From: Sphingomonas radiodurans
Lineage (GTDB): Bacteria > Pseudomonadota > Alphaproteobacteria > Sphingomonadales > Sphingomonadaceae
Assembly (NCBI RefSeq): GCF_020866845.1
Contig: NZ_CP086594.1
Coordinates: forward strand, 1,178,001 to 1,242,000
Length of the DNA: 64,000 nucleotides
Reading direction: 5' to 3'
Below, one piece after another: positions 16,795-25,867 of the stretch. Every line of letters starts with the position of its first letter. Positions within the stretch are counted from its first letter, which is position 1. The position numbers and the translations under genes were made by a program. The notes beneath the pieces were generated by a model. It did not search any database. It was given only the letters and a program-made list of their open reading frames with translations, and was not told where the DNA came from.

Positions 16795-17760
16795 ATGTCG
16801 ATGCTAAACCAGCTGACCTTTGCTCCCTCCCCCGCATGCGGCGGGTTTCCGCCGGTCTGGCCGGCTCTACCCCTGCCGAACAGGATCGATCCACTGGTCG
16901 ACCGGGCAATGGCGTTGGCGAAGGCCGGTGCATGGTCCTGCAACCTTACCGACAGCCGTTTGAGCTGGACCTCGGGCGTCTACGACCTCTTCGGGCTACC
17001 GATCGAAACTGCGCTCGATCGGCGACAAGCGGTCGAGATGTACACCGAGGAATCGCGCGAAGCTCTGGAGAGGGTTCGCTCCCAGGCAATCACGGCCGGC
17101 GGCCCGTTCACACTCGATGCGGAGATCGTCCGTCCGGCCGGCGACAAGCGGTGGATGCGTGTCACCGGCGAGATGACCCGCGCCTATGGAGCGCCCGTCC
17201 TGCACGGCCTGAAGCAGGACGTAACCGAGGAGAAGCTGCGCTTGGAGACGCTGCGACGTCTCGCGGAGAATGACGCCCTCACCGGGCTGGCGAACCGCGC
17301 CGTGTTCGAAAGCCGCTTTCTCAACAGGCGGCGCACCGCCCCGAATCTCGTGCCGCTCGGTGCCCTCATCATTTTCGACATGGACGGCTTTAAGGGGATC
17401 AACGACCGGCTGGGCCATCTGGCTGGTGACGCTTCCCTGCGCGTGTTCGCAGAGCGGCTATCCGCAAGCTTCCCGGACGCGCTGCTGACCGCGAGAATAG
17501 GCGGCGACGAATTTGCCGTGATCGTCAGCAGCGATGAGCCGACCGCCGCTATCGAGGTGCGGGTCGCGCGCTTCAAAGCCCGGCTTCGCGCACCGATCTT
17601 GTGGCGAGATCTCTTGTTTACCGTCGCGGCGACGAGCGGCATCGCCGTTCCGATCGATCCGTTTCACTACGACCCCGAAGAGTTGTTCACTAGGGCCGAC
17701 GCTGCGCTCTACACCGCGAAAAGGACGTGCCGGCGCGGCCGGGCATCCGATCACCGCTGA
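16795..17760 (+). CDS. PAS-GGDEF diguanylate cyclase
   Basis: A 321-residue cytoplasmic protein with an N-terminal PAS domain (about residues 35-140) and a GGDEF domain (about 155-315) that makes cyclic di-GMP. The signature IGGDEFAV is intact and the metal-binding FDMDGFKGIND is present; an RxxD inhibitory site is not evident. The start is either ATG 16795 or 16801; the ribosome site is weak. It begins 24 bases after the haloalkane dehalogenase, so it could be transcribed with that operon, though its function is different. Its stop meets that of the SLC13 transporter head-to-head with no spacer. Confidence 0.88.
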   Translation: MSMLNQLTFAPSPACGGFPPVWPALPLPNRIDPLVDRAMALAKAGAWSCNLTDSRLSWTSGVYDLFGLPIETALDRRQAVEMYTEESREALERVRSQAITAGGPFTLDAEIVRPAGDKRWMRVTGEMTRAYGAPVLHGLKQDVTEEKLRLETLRRLAENDALTGLANRAVFESRFLNRRRTAPNLVPLGALIIFDMDGFKGINDRLGHLAGDASLRVFAERLSASFPDALLTARIGGDEFAVIVSSDEPTAAIEVRVARFKARLRAPILWRDLLFTVAATSGIAVPIDPFHYDPEELFTRADAALYTAKRTCRRGRASDHR

Positions 17761-19548
17761 TCAGTATAGGCCGTAGCGGAACACCAGCAGCGCCGACAGC
17801 GTGGTGATCATGATCGCGACCAGTGGCAGCCCGGTGCGAGTATAATCACTGAAATTATAGTCACCGGCTGACATGATCAGCATGTTCGTCTGGTAGGCGA
17901 CCGGGGTCGCGTAACAGAGATTGCACCCGAACAGCACTGCCAGGACCAGCGGCTCGACCGGTATGCCGAGCTTATGCGCAAGGCTGAAGGCGATCGGCGT
18001 TCCCACCGCTGCGGCGGTCGTGTTCGATGCGAAATTGGTGAGGATGGTGACGAACAGCATCACCGCCGCCAGCACGGCCGAGGCGGGGAGGTACTGCAAT
18101 CCGATCGCCAGCAGGCCGCTCAGCCATTCAGCCGCACCGCTGTCGAGAACGATACGGCCAATCGCGATACTCGCGGCGACCAGCACCACGACCTTCGCCG
18201 ACAATGCGCGACCGATCCGATCGAAGCGAACGCAGCCGGTGACGAACATCGCAATTGCGGCTGCCAGTGAGGAGATGGCGATCGGCACCAGCCCCAGGCT
18301 TGCGGGAATGACGGCCGCGGCCATGATCGCGAGCGCGAGCGGCGCCTTGGCGGTACGGGGCTGTTCCTTGGCACCCTCGAGGACCAAGAGCCCTTCGACA
18401 CGCGACAACTCGTTCAGGTCCGGCATGGCGCCGGTCGCCAGAATGATGTCGCCTTCACCGAAAACGGTGTCTGCCGGTCGCTGGTGCGAGATCAGGCGCT
18501 GGTGGACTGACCTGCTCGCGTCGTGGATGCCGAGCAGTGCGACATTGTAACGTTCGGCGAGGTTGGCGCTGGCGACGCCCTTGCCGATCAGCCCGGAATC
18601 TTTGCCGATCGCCAGTTCGACGACTGTCAGATCCTCCCCGGTCTTGCTGTAGCCATTCTTAAGCCGCTCCATCAGCAACGCAGGAGCGGCTGTCGCGCCC
18701 AATACGCGCATTGCTTCCTCCAGCGCGACATGCGTCCCGCTGACCCGCAGGCGACCGTCCGCGATAGGCGACCGTATCTCGATGTTGCTTGGCAGCAGCC
18801 CCTTGAGGCGATCCATATCGAGGCCATGCGCTGCCGACGTTTGGCCGAGCCTGAGCGTTGCGGTGAAACGCCGCGGTTCATGCCCGCCGGCGACCGAATT
18901 GTCGGGCAGCAGCCGTGGCATGACCAGCCAAATGAAGGGCATAGCGACCAGCGAGGCGACCAAAACGATCGGCGTGAAATGGAACACGCTCATCGGGGGA
19001 AGGCCCAGATCACTGGCGATCGAGACGACGAGCAGATTGGTCGATGTGCCGATCGTGGTGGCCATCCCACCGATCAGCACCGCACTGTTGATCGGGATCA
19101 GCGTCTTTGAGGCCGGCAACCCGCCGTTCGCCGCGATCGCAGCCATCACCGGCAGCAACAGGACAAGCACCGGCGTGTCGTTGACCAGCATGCTCATCGC
19201 CATCGCGAGCAGCAACGTAACCAGCATGCCGACCTGATGATTGAACCGCCACACGCGCGTCAGCAGCCGCGATGCCGGTTCAAGCGCGCCTGTGGTGACG
19301 AGACCACGGCCCAGAATCATCAGCGCGCAGATCGTGATCAGCGCGTAATGGCCGAAGCCTTCGAACGCGAGCTTTAGGCCGTCGGTCGGGGCCTGCCCGG
19401 GCAGTGGAAACAGGTAGAGCCCCAGCGCGATCGCGCTGATCGTCAGCAGCGAGATGATCTCGACGCGCGCCCGTCCGGAGACGAAGCCGTAGAACATCGC
19501 GACGGTGAGCAGCATCGCGGCGAACGCATGTGGAGAAGGATACGTCAC
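17761..19548 (-). CDS. SLC13-family anion transporter with central TrkA-C domains
   Basis: A 595-residue membrane protein with about 11 hydrophobic segments, split by a soluble insert (about residues 215-395) containing RCK/TrkA-C-like repeats. The N-terminal half contains NDTPVLVLLLPV and GTSTNLLVV; the C-terminal half has NFASNTTAAAVGTPIA. These are SLC13/DASS signatures for sodium-coupled transport of sulfate or dicarboxylates. Which anion is carried cannot be settled; bacterial members with TrkA-C domains are often tentatively linked to sulfate. The location 1 kb past a sulfatase operon would fit sulfate, but that is inference. Confidence 0.86.
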   Translation of the reverse strand: MTYPSPHAFAAMLLTVAMFYGFVSGRARVEIISLLTISAIALGLYLFPLPGQAPTDGLKLAFEGFGHYALITICALMILGRGLVTTGALEPASRLLTRVWRFNHQVGMLVTLLLAMAMSMLVNDTPVLVLLLPVMAAIAANGGLPASKTLIPINSAVLIGGMATTIGTSTNLLVVSIASDLGLPPMSVFHFTPIVLVASLVAMPFIWLVMPRLLPDNSVAGGHEPRRFTATLRLGQTSAAHGLDMDRLKGLLPSNIEIRSPIADGRLRVSGTHVALEEAMRVLGATAAPALLMERLKNGYSKTGEDLTVVELAIGKDSGLIGKGVASANLAERYNVALLGIHDASRSVHQRLISHQRPADTVFGEGDIILATGAMPDLNELSRVEGLLVLEGAKEQPRTAKAPLALAIMAAAVIPASLGLVPIAISSLAAAIAMFVTGCVRFDRIGRALSAKVVVLVAASIAIGRIVLDSGAAEWLSGLLAIGLQYLPASAVLAAVMLFVTILTNFASNTTAAAVGTPIAFSLAHKLGIPVEPLVLAVLFGCNLCYATPVAYQTNMLIMSAGDYNFSDYTRTGLPLVAIMITTLSALLVFRYGLY

Positions 19549-19620
19549 GACAATGCCGTCAGTTTAACGCGCAACGCCCGTTCTGAAAGCCAAGAAATCG
19601 CGCGGTAATTCTCGGTCAAG

Positions 19621-21846
19621 TCAGTCCGGCAACTCAGCGATGATCTTGTCCAGCGTCAGCGGGAAATCGCGCACGCGGACGCCGCAGGCGTTGTAGACCG
19701 CGTTGGCGATTGCCGCGCCCGCGCCAGAGATGCCGAGTTCGCCGATCCCCTTGGCGTGGAGCGGGTTGGCGTGGATGTCGCGTTCGTCGAGGAAATGGAC
19801 ATCGATCTGCGGCACATCGGCATTCACCGGTACATGATATTCGGCGAGATCGTGGTTCACCGTCTTGCCGTTGCGAGTATCGTGAACGAGTTCTTCGGTC
19901 AGCGCAGCACCGATCCCGAACGTCATGCCGCCAAGGCATTGCGACCGCGCGGTCTTGGCATTGAGGATGCGGCCGGCGGCGAACACGCCGAGCATGCGGC
20001 GCATCCGCACTTCGCCGGTAACGGCATTGACCGCGACTTCGGCGAAGTGCGCGCCGAACGAGGCTTGCGTCGTTGCCTTCTCTTGCTTGCCGGGGCTGAT
20101 CTCCCCGGTCGCGACGATCCCGTCGCCCGCGAGGTCGCCGAGCGGCGAGGCGCGATTGGCGGCGATCACCATGCCGTCCTTGAACGTCACATCGGCGGCC
20201 TCGACGCCAAGCTTCTTGGCAACATCCTCGCGAATTCGCTCGCACGCCAAGTACACTGCCGAGCCCGAGCCGCAGGCGCCCCACGATCCGCCCGAACCGG
20301 ACGACGGTGGCGCATCGCTATCACCCAGCTTCACGGTAATCGCGTCGGGCGTCAGCCCGAGCAGTTCGCCGGCGATCTGCGCCAGGATCGTGTACGTGCC
20401 GGTGCCGATATCGGTCATCGCGGTTTCGATCGTCGCGTGGCCCGACGAATTTACCGTCACCTTCGCGGAGTCGCTTTGCAGCAGGTTGCTTCGCGTCGCG
20501 CTCGCCACCCCCATACCGAGCAGCCATTCGCCGTCGCGCCGCGCGCCGGGCGCCTGCCGTGCGTCCCACCCGAACAGTTTCGCACCGGTATCAAGGCATT
20601 CGATCAGGCTGCGCGAGGAGAAAGGAACATCCTTCTCGGGATCCTGCGCCGGCTCGTTGCGCCTGCGCAATTCGATCGGATCGAGCCCGACCTTTTCGGC
20701 GAGCATGTCCATTGCTGACTCCAGCGCGAGCATGCCGACCGCTTCGCCCGGCGCGCGCATCGAGCCCGACAGGGTTAGGTTCATCCGCACCAGATCGTGC
20801 GTGATCCGGCGATGTTCGCCGGCGTAGAGGAAATGCGTGCCAATTCCCGTCGGCTCGAAGAAGTCCTCGCCGGGCAGGTTGGCGCAGAGCGTCTCGTGGC
20901 CGATGCCGGTCAGGCGACCATCGGCATCGGCGGCAAGGAGGATACGTTGTTCGGTATTTGAACGGCGCACGGTGGCATCGAATACCTGCTGGCGCAGCAT
21001 CACGGCCTTGACCGGCCGGCCGAGCTGCTTGGCGGCGATCGCCGCGGCAGCGCTTTCGGGCGAAATGCCGAGCTTCGACCCGAAGCCACCGCCAATATAT
21101 TCGGAGACGATCCGCACCTTCTTCGCCGACAGGCCGAGCGCATCGGCGAGCTGCTGCGCGTCCTGGCTCGGGATCTGATACGCACCGTAGATCAGGAGCT
21201 TGCCGTTGTCCCACGTCGCGACCGAAGCGTGCGGCTCCATCGCGGCCGAATTCTGGCTGGGTGTCGTGAAGGTTTCGTCGATCGTCACCGCGGCGTCGGC
21301 CATCGCGGCGTCGAGATCGCCTTGCGACGAATAGGCGGGGATGTTGTTCGGCGGTGGCACGTCGGTCTCGCCGCGGTGTCCGTCGAAATCGTACCGACCC
21401 TCCGCATCATCGATCGTTAACGGCAACCGGATCGCGGCATCGCGGGCGGCCTCATAGGTTTCGCCGATCACGATGGCGATCACCTGGCCGAAATACGCCA
21501 CCTCTTCGACGCCCATGGTCGGCGCCTTCTTCTCACCGCCTTGTTGCGCGTTACGGATGAATTTCTTGAAGTCCGTGACGACGTCGATCACGCCGGGGAG
21601 ACCGCGCACGGCATCGGCATCGATCGAGCTGACCTTGCCAGCGCCGCGGCGGGCGCCGACGAGCACGCCATAAGCCATGTTCGGGAGCATATATTCGGCG
21701 GAATAAAGCGCCGTGCCGGACACCTTCTTGGGCCCCTCGTACCGATTCACCGGCTTGCCGACGAGGTGCTGTGCGCCGCGGTCGATCAGGCTGTCGGGGA
21801 CGGGCTTGTCCATCGTCAGGCTGTTGGTGTGGCTGAATCCGAACAT
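19621..21846 (-). CDS. xanthine dehydrogenase-family molybdenum-binding subunit (PaoC-like)
   Basis: A 741-residue large subunit binding the molybdenum cofactor, related to aldehyde oxidoreductase PaoC/YagR. Visible features are the N-terminal YEGPKKVSGTALYSAEY, the Moco-binding EYIGGGFGSKLG and GSMRAPGEA, and the C-terminal GIGELGISGAGAAIAN, where the Glu is the expected catalytic base. It oxidises aldehydes or N-heterocycles; the substrate is not evident. The ATG at 21844-21846 shares one base with the stop of the FAD subunit, so the longer frame to 22026 is spurious. It is the last gene of a three-subunit operon read from 23362 downwards. Confidence 0.92.
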   Translation of the reverse strand: MFGFSHTNSLTMDKPVPDSLIDRGAQHLVGKPVNRYEGPKKVSGTALYSAEYMLPNMAYGVLVGARRGAGKVSSIDADAVRGLPGVIDVVTDFKKFIRNAQQGGEKKAPTMGVEEVAYFGQVIAIVIGETYEAARDAAIRLPLTIDDAEGRYDFDGHRGETDVPPPNNIPAYSSQGDLDAAMADAAVTIDETFTTPSQNSAAMEPHASVATWDNGKLLIYGAYQIPSQDAQQLADALGLSAKKVRIVSEYIGGGFGSKLGISPESAAAAIAAKQLGRPVKAVMLRQQVFDATVRRSNTEQRILLAADADGRLTGIGHETLCANLPGEDFFEPTGIGTHFLYAGEHRRITHDLVRMNLTLSGSMRAPGEAVGMLALESAMDMLAEKVGLDPIELRRRNEPAQDPEKDVPFSSRSLIECLDTGAKLFGWDARQAPGARRDGEWLLGMGVASATRSNLLQSDSAKVTVNSSGHATIETAMTDIGTGTYTILAQIAGELLGLTPDAITVKLGDSDAPPSSGSGGSWGACGSGSAVYLACERIREDVAKKLGVEAADVTFKDGMVIAANRASPLGDLAGDGIVATGEISPGKQEKATTQASFGAHFAEVAVNAVTGEVRMRRMLGVFAAGRILNAKTARSQCLGGMTFGIGAALTEELVHDTRNGKTVNHDLAEYHVPVNADVPQIDVHFLDERDIHANPLHAKGIGELGISGAGAAIANAVYNACGVRVRDFPLTLDKIIAELPD

Positions 21847-22829
21847 CACTTTGCTCCGGTCAGATCGCGCAGGGTGGCGATCAACGTCCGCCGTGCGAGA
21901 GGAATCTTGAAATCGTTCGAGCCATGCCCGCGCGCATCGGCGAGCAGCGCGTCCGCCGCCGCAGCAAACACCGCGTCCGACGGCGCCTGGCCGACAAGCG
22001 CAGCCTCGACCGCCGGATCGCGCCACGGCTTGTGCGCAAGCCCGCCGAAGGCCAGCGCCGCGCTGGCAATGCGGCCGTCCTGCATGTCGACCACGCCAGC
22101 GACCGAAACGAGCGCGAAAGCGTAGGAGGCGCGATCGCGCACCTTGCGGTACGTTTGGCGACCTGGCGGCGGCGGGGGCAATTCGATGTTGGTGATCAGT
22201 TCGCCCGGCGTCAGCACATTCTCGATGTGCGGCGTGTCGCCCGGCAAGCGATAGAAGTCGGCAATCGGAATGCGGCGCCGGTCGCCGTCCGGCGCTAGCG
22301 TGACGATCGTGGCATCGAGCGCCATCATCGCGACGGCCATGTCACTAGGGTGAGTCGCGATGCAGTGCTCGGACGTGCCGAGCACGGCGAGGATGCGATT
22401 AAACCCGCCGATCGCCGAACAGCCGCTGCCGGGCTCGCGTTTGTTGCACGGCGTCGCGATGTCGTAGAAATAATAGCAGCGCGTCCGCTGGAGCAGATTG
22501 CCGCCGGTCGAGGCCTTGTTGCGTAACTGGCCGGTCGCGCCGGCGAGCAGCGCGCGGGAGAGCACTTCATAGCCGACGATGATACGCTCGTCGGCAGCAA
22601 GATCGCTGTTCGGCACGAGCGCACCGATCGTCAGGCCACCGTCGGGCCGCTGCTCGATCTGATTTAGCGGAAGGCGGGTGATATCGATCAGACGGTCCGG
22701 CGTCTCAACCTGAAGCTTCATCAGATCGAGCAAGTTGGTGCCGCCCGCTATAAAGCGGGTGCCGGCGCCGCCAGCGTTTGCGCTGGCCGCTTCCACAGTA
22801 GTGGCGCGTTCGTACTGGAACGTCCTCAT
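21846..22829 (-). CDS. xanthine dehydrogenase-family FAD-binding subunit with extra Cys cluster (PaoB-like)
   Basis: A 327-residue FAD subunit with [13 protein letters not shown] (FAD binding) and the family's [13 protein letters not shown]. The segment after it carries Cys118, Cys128, Cys137 and Cys156 in [21 protein letters not shown] and [11 protein letters not shown]. In E. coli PaoB an insertion of this kind binds an additional 4Fe-4S cluster, so this subunit is predicted to carry FAD plus 4Fe-4S. It passes electrons from the molybdenum site. Its ATG overlaps the 2Fe-2S subunit stop by four bases, and its stop overlaps the large subunit start. Confidence 0.92.
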   Translation of the reverse strand: MRTFQYERATTVEAASANAGGAGTRFIAGGTNLLDLMKLQVETPDRLIDITRLPLNQIEQRPDGGLTIGALVPNSDLAADERIIVGYEVLSRALLAGATGQLRNKASTGGNLLQRTRCYYFYDIATPCNKREPGSGCSAIGGFNRILAVLGTSEHCIATHPSDMAVAMMALDATIVTLAPDGDRRRIPIADFYRLPGDTPHIENVLTPGELITNIELPPPPPGRQTYRKVRDRASYAFALVSVAGVVDMQDGRIASAALAFGGLAHKPWRDPAVEAALVGQAPSDAVFAAAADALLADARGHGSNDFKIPLARRTLIATLRDLTGAK

Positions 22830-23362
22830 GCCGCAACCTCGCGCGCGACGGCTGCGTTCGGATCGCGCTCACCAAGCCCGGCGACCTCGCGGATCGCATC
22901 GACGATATTCGGATAAGCTGCGCAGCGACAGATATTACCACTCATCCGCTCGGAGATTTCCGCATCGTCGAGCGAGACGTCGGCAAGGTCGCTCGACACG
23001 TGGCTAGCCCAGCCCTTCCCCACCTCGTCGAGCATGCCGACGGCCGAGCAGATCTGGCCCGGCGTGCAGTAACCGCATTGATAGCCGTCGTGGCGCACGA
23101 AGGCGTCTTGCAGCGCATGGAGGTTCCCGACCTGACCCAGCCCCTCGATCGTCGTGATCTCGTCGCCTTCGTGCATGATCGCGAGCGACAGGCAGCTGTT
23201 GATCCGCCGGCCGTTCACTAGCATCGTGCAGGCGCCGCACTGGCCGTGATCGCAGCCCTTCTTCGATCCAGGCAGCCCGAGATGCTCGCGACATAGATCG
23301 AGCAGGGAAGTGCGAACGTCGACATCGACATCGCACGTTTGGCCGTTGATGGTGAGTTGCAT
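22826..23362 (-). CDS. xanthine dehydrogenase-family 2Fe-2S subunit (PaoA-like), without Tat signal
   Basis: A 178-residue iron-sulfur subunit. It has the plant-type ferredoxin motif [20 protein letters not shown] and the second cluster motifs CGYCTPGQI and GNICRCAAY. The ATG at 23360-23362 follows an AAAGGGGG site and starts directly with MQLTING, so there is no twin-arginine leader, unlike E. coli PaoA. The 26 codons upstream in frame do not encode a Tat signal either. The enzyme is therefore probably cytoplasmic. It is the first gene of the operon; no XdhC/PaoD-type maturation gene is nearby. Confidence 0.92.
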   Translation of the reverse strand: MQLTINGQTCDVDVDVRTSLLDLCREHLGLPGSKKGCDHGQCGACTMLVNGRRINSCLSLAIMHEGDEITTIEGLGQVGNLHALQDAFVRHDGYQCGYCTPGQICSAVGMLDEVGKGWASHVSSDLADVSLDDAEISERMSGNICRCAAYPNIVDAIREVAGLGERDPNAAVAREVAA

Positions 23363-23609
23363 GTTGCCCCCTTTGGGTTGGCGCGGAGCGGAGCAGGCGG
23401 GATCCGTTAGCCGGACTTCGCTTGATGAACGCGACCACACCGCATCGGCTCCGCCTGCGAACCACTCTCATCATGAGTCCGCGCATTTTCTCGCGCGAAA
23501 TGAGCAAGCTGTTACGGGCACGCGGTCGCTTTCGTCGACAACTCGTCGCGATTGACATGCGTCTGCAATGGTTGGGGAGCACAGCGACTGCCGTTCAGGG
23601 GGAACAGAC

Positions 23610-23711
23610 ATGCATCGCACCAACGGCGATTCGGAATGGCTCGTGCGCTCGCACTTGTGGCTGGTCCTTGCCTTCGTGATCGGCAGCATGAGCGCTTGCC
23701 TAACGGCCTGA
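23610..23711 (+). CDS. putative 33-residue membrane peptide
   Basis: A short frame with a good ribosome site (AGGGGGA, 8 bases upstream) encodes 33 residues: a polar, charged start (MHRTNGDSEWLVRSH) and one hydrophobic segment ending SACLTA. The segment is long enough for a single membrane span. It lies alone between the aldehyde oxidoreductase operon and the Nudix gene, divergent from the former. No family is recognised; that it is real rests only on the ribosome site and hydrophobicity. Confidence 0.4.
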   Translation: MHRTNGDSEWLVRSHLWLVLAFVIGSMSACLTA

Positions 23712-23785
23712 GCGGATTGCCGGATCACGTCGACCCGGCATGAATACCGCGCCGAAGTGGAAGCTCCGTTCCCGGCCGTCAGCGT

Positions 23786-24250
23786 TCAGGTGGTTTTCGC
23801 GGGCTGACCGACTACCGCATCGGCTTCGCTGAAGCCGTGCGCGAGAATTTCGACGAACGGGGCATCGGCCGGCGGCATCGGCAGCATGCGCAGCTCGGTG
23901 ATGGTCACCCATCGCAGCTCGGTCGCCTCGATGGCGCGCGGCTCTCCTTTCCAGCGCATGACGCGGTAGAGCAGCAGGACGAGATGTCGCTCGCCGAGCG
24001 CCTCGCTGGCGAACATGAGTGGCACGAAATCGACCGGATCGACGTCGATGCCGAGTTCTTCGGCCAGCTCGCGCACAAGCGCCGCCTCCGGATGTTCGCC
24101 GGGTTCGATCTTGCCGCCTGGGAATTCCCAGAGGCCCGCGTGCTGCTTGCCGGGCGGGCGCTGCTGCACCAGGATACGGCCATCGCCGCGCACCAGAGCC
24201 GCCGCAACGACGAGCATCAGCCGGGGATTTGTCTCGGCGGAGTCGCGCAT
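23786..24250 (-). CDS. mutT: MutT-type Nudix hydrolase (8-oxo-dGTP diphosphatase)
   Basis: A 154-residue Nudix protein. The Nudix box is complete: GGKIEPGEHPEAALVRELAEELG with the metal-binding REL-EE core. The preceding ILVQQRPPGKQHAGLWEFP is the MutT signature for binding of 8-oxoguanine nucleotides. It hydrolyses 8-oxo-dGTP to the monophosphate and so prevents A:T to C:G mutations. The ATG at 24248-24250 is the only plausible start. It stands alone on the minus strand. Confidence 0.88.
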   Translation of the reverse strand: MRDSAETNPRLMLVVAAALVRGDGRILVQQRPPGKQHAGLWEFPGGKIEPGEHPEAALVRELAEELGIDVDPVDFVPLMFASEALGERHLVLLLYRVMRWKGEPRAIEATELRWVTITELRMLPMPPADAPFVEILAHGFSEADAVVGQPAKTT

Positions 24251-24289
24251 CTCGACCTTTCGTTAAGCCTGTCGTGCGATCAGTAGCCG

Positions 24290-24496
24290 ATGCGCCGACG
24301 TCCGTCCCGGTCGAACCTTTCGCTCGCCCTGTTGCTGCGGCGGCTGGCGCGCGACCAGCGCGGCGCGACGGCGATCGAATATGGCCTCATCATCGCGGTG
24401 ATCGTGATTGCCATGATGGTGAGCTTCATGGCCGTGGCCGACACCACCAAGACGATGTGGCAAAATGTCAGCACTAAGGTGACGCAGGCGCGCTGA
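24290..24496 (+). CDS. Flp-type pilin (first of two)
   Basis: A 68-residue class III pilin-like protein. A basic leader (RRRPSRSNLSLALLLRRLARDQR) is followed by the prepilin peptidase motif GATAIEYGLI, where cleavage occurs after the Gly, and one hydrophobic helix. Mature Flp subunits form Tad adhesive pili. The leader is longer than usual for Flp (about 25 residues before cleavage). No tad/cpa secretion genes lie in this window, so assembly must depend on genes elsewhere. A second, shorter Flp gene follows 149 bases later. Confidence 0.85.
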   Translation: MRRRPSRSNLSLALLLRRLARDQRGATAIEYGLIIAVIVIAMMVSFMAVADTTKTMWQNVSTKVTQAR

Positions 24497-24645
24497 CCCG
24501 CAAAGATAAAGACGCGTCGCGAACATCGCCGGCTGCGCCTTAAGTTTTTTTCAACTCACCGCGATTATCGAGTCGATTACCGGAAAGGGCAATCTTCCGA
24601 TCCGGTCGGGTGACTGAAGCTTTAGACAACCACTGGAGATCGAAC

Positions 24646-24813
24646 ATGCAGAAGATCCGCACCTTTCTGAAGAATTCGCGTGGCGCCACGGCGATCGAGT
24701 ACGGCCTGATTGCCGCCCTGATCGCAGTCGCCGCGATTGCCGCAATGGGCACGCTGGGCAACCAGCTGAAGACCACCTTCGGCAACGTCTCGACGAACAT
24801 GAAGGCTTCGTAA
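24646..24813 (+). CDS. Flp-type pilin (second of two)
   Basis: A 55-residue Flp pilin: short basic leader MQKIRTFLKNSR, then GATAIEYGLIAALIAVAA with the prepilin peptidase site after the Gly, one hydrophobic helix, and a short polar tail. This is the standard size and form for the major Tad pilin. The ATG at 24646 follows a TGGAGAT ribosome site; the frame start at 24610 is upstream of it. A strong terminator lies 23 bases after the stop. Confidence 0.92.
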   Translation: MQKIRTFLKNSRGATAIEYGLIAALIAVAAIAAMGTLGNQLKTTFGNVSTNMKAS

Positions 24814-24836
24814 GCCTCTTTTCGACGGTGAGAACG

Positions 24837-24870
24837 GGGGCGGCGAACCTTAGGTTCGCCGCCCCTTTTT
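24837..24870 (+). terminator. intrinsic terminator after the Flp pilin genes
   Basis: GGGGCGGCGAACC (24837-24849) and GGTTCGCCGCCCC (24853-24865) form a perfect 13-base-pair stem with a 3-base loop, followed by five T (24866-24870). It is among the clearest terminators in the window. Confidence 0.93.
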
Positions 24871-24904
24871 CATTGCGGTCAGAATGAAGGTCACCTGAGC
24901 CCTA

Positions 24905-25858
24905 TCAGCTCAGCACACGGCCCATGGCGAGGAACTTCTCACGCCGATCGCGTCGCAAGGCCTCCGCGGTAAGCTGCGTGAGATCGTCCAGCGCCCGCTC
25001 GATCGCATCGCCAAGCGCGCTGATCGCCGCGGCGGGATTGCGATGCGCGCCGCCGAGCGGCTCAGTGACGATCGTGTCGATCACCCCCAGAGCCTTCAGA
25101 TCCTGCGCGGTGATCTTCATCGCCTCGGCTGCCTCGGGCGCCTTGTCCGATGTTCGCCAAAGGATTGAGGCACATCCCTCGGGCGAAATGACCGAATAGA
25201 CCGCGTGTTCGAACATCAGCACGCGATTGCCACTGGCAAGCGCGATTGCGCCGCCCGATCCGCCCTCACCCACCACCGCCGACACCAGCGGCACGCCAGC
25301 CGCGAGGCACGCCTCGGTCGAGCGGGCAATTGCCTCGGCCTGTCCGCGCTCCTCCGCCTGCAGCCCCGGGAACGCGCCCGACGTATCAACCAGCGTCACG
25401 ATCGGCAGCGCGAAGCGGTCCGCGAGTGCCATCAGCCGCACTGCCTTGCGATAGCCCTCGGGCTTTCCCATCCCGAAATTGTGGCGCAGCCGCGAGGTCG
25501 TGTCGTCGCCCTTCTCGTGGCCCATCACGAGTACGCGCCGCCCGCGAAACATCGCGAAGCCACCGAGGATCGCCTGGTCGTCGCCAAAGGCGCGGTCACC
25601 CGCGAGCGGCAGGAATTCGGTGAACAATCCGGCGACATAGTCCTTGAAGTGCGGCCGTTCGGGGTGGCGCGCGACTTGTGTCTTCTGCCACGGCGTCAGC
25701 TTCGCGAACGTGTCCTTGAGCAGCTTGTCCGATTTCGCCTGGAGCTTGGTGACTTCCGAAAGGATGTCGACGCCGCCCTCGGCGCCGGTTTCGCGCAACT
25801 CGTCAATGCGGCCCTGAAGCTCCGCGATGGGCTTTTCGAAGTCGAGGAATGTCGGCAT
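24905..25858 (-). CDS. accA: acetyl-CoA carboxylase carboxyltransferase subunit alpha
   Basis: A 317-residue protein, close to the 319 of E. coli AccA. With AccD it transfers the carboxyl group from carboxybiotin to acetyl-CoA, the committed step in fatty acid synthesis. Signatures are [15 protein letters not shown] at the N-terminus, [14 protein letters not shown], and the oxyanion/CoA-binding [20 protein letters not shown] with [11 protein letters not shown]. It follows xerD on the same strand with only 9 bases between stop and ATG, so they are likely co-transcribed. Confidence 0.98.
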   Translation of the reverse strand: MPTFLDFEKPIAELQGRIDELRETGAEGGVDILSEVTKLQAKSDKLLKDTFAKLTPWQKTQVARHPERPHFKDYVAGLFTEFLPLAGDRAFGDDQAILGGFAMFRGRRVLVMGHEKGDDTTSRLRHNFGMGKPEGYRKAVRLMALADRFALPIVTLVDTSGAFPGLQAEERGQAEAIARSTEACLAAGVPLVSAVVGEGGSGGAIALASGNRVLMFEHAVYSVISPEGCASILWRTSDKAPEAAEAMKITAQDLKALGVIDTIVTEPLGGAHRNPAAAISALGDAIERALDDLTQLTAEALRRDRREKFLAMGRVLS

Positions 25859-25867
25859 CGCGCGGGG

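Noticed and set aside
24497..24645. T-rich run between the two Flp genes as a terminator
   Set aside because: Seven T are present near 24545 but no stable stem lies directly before them.
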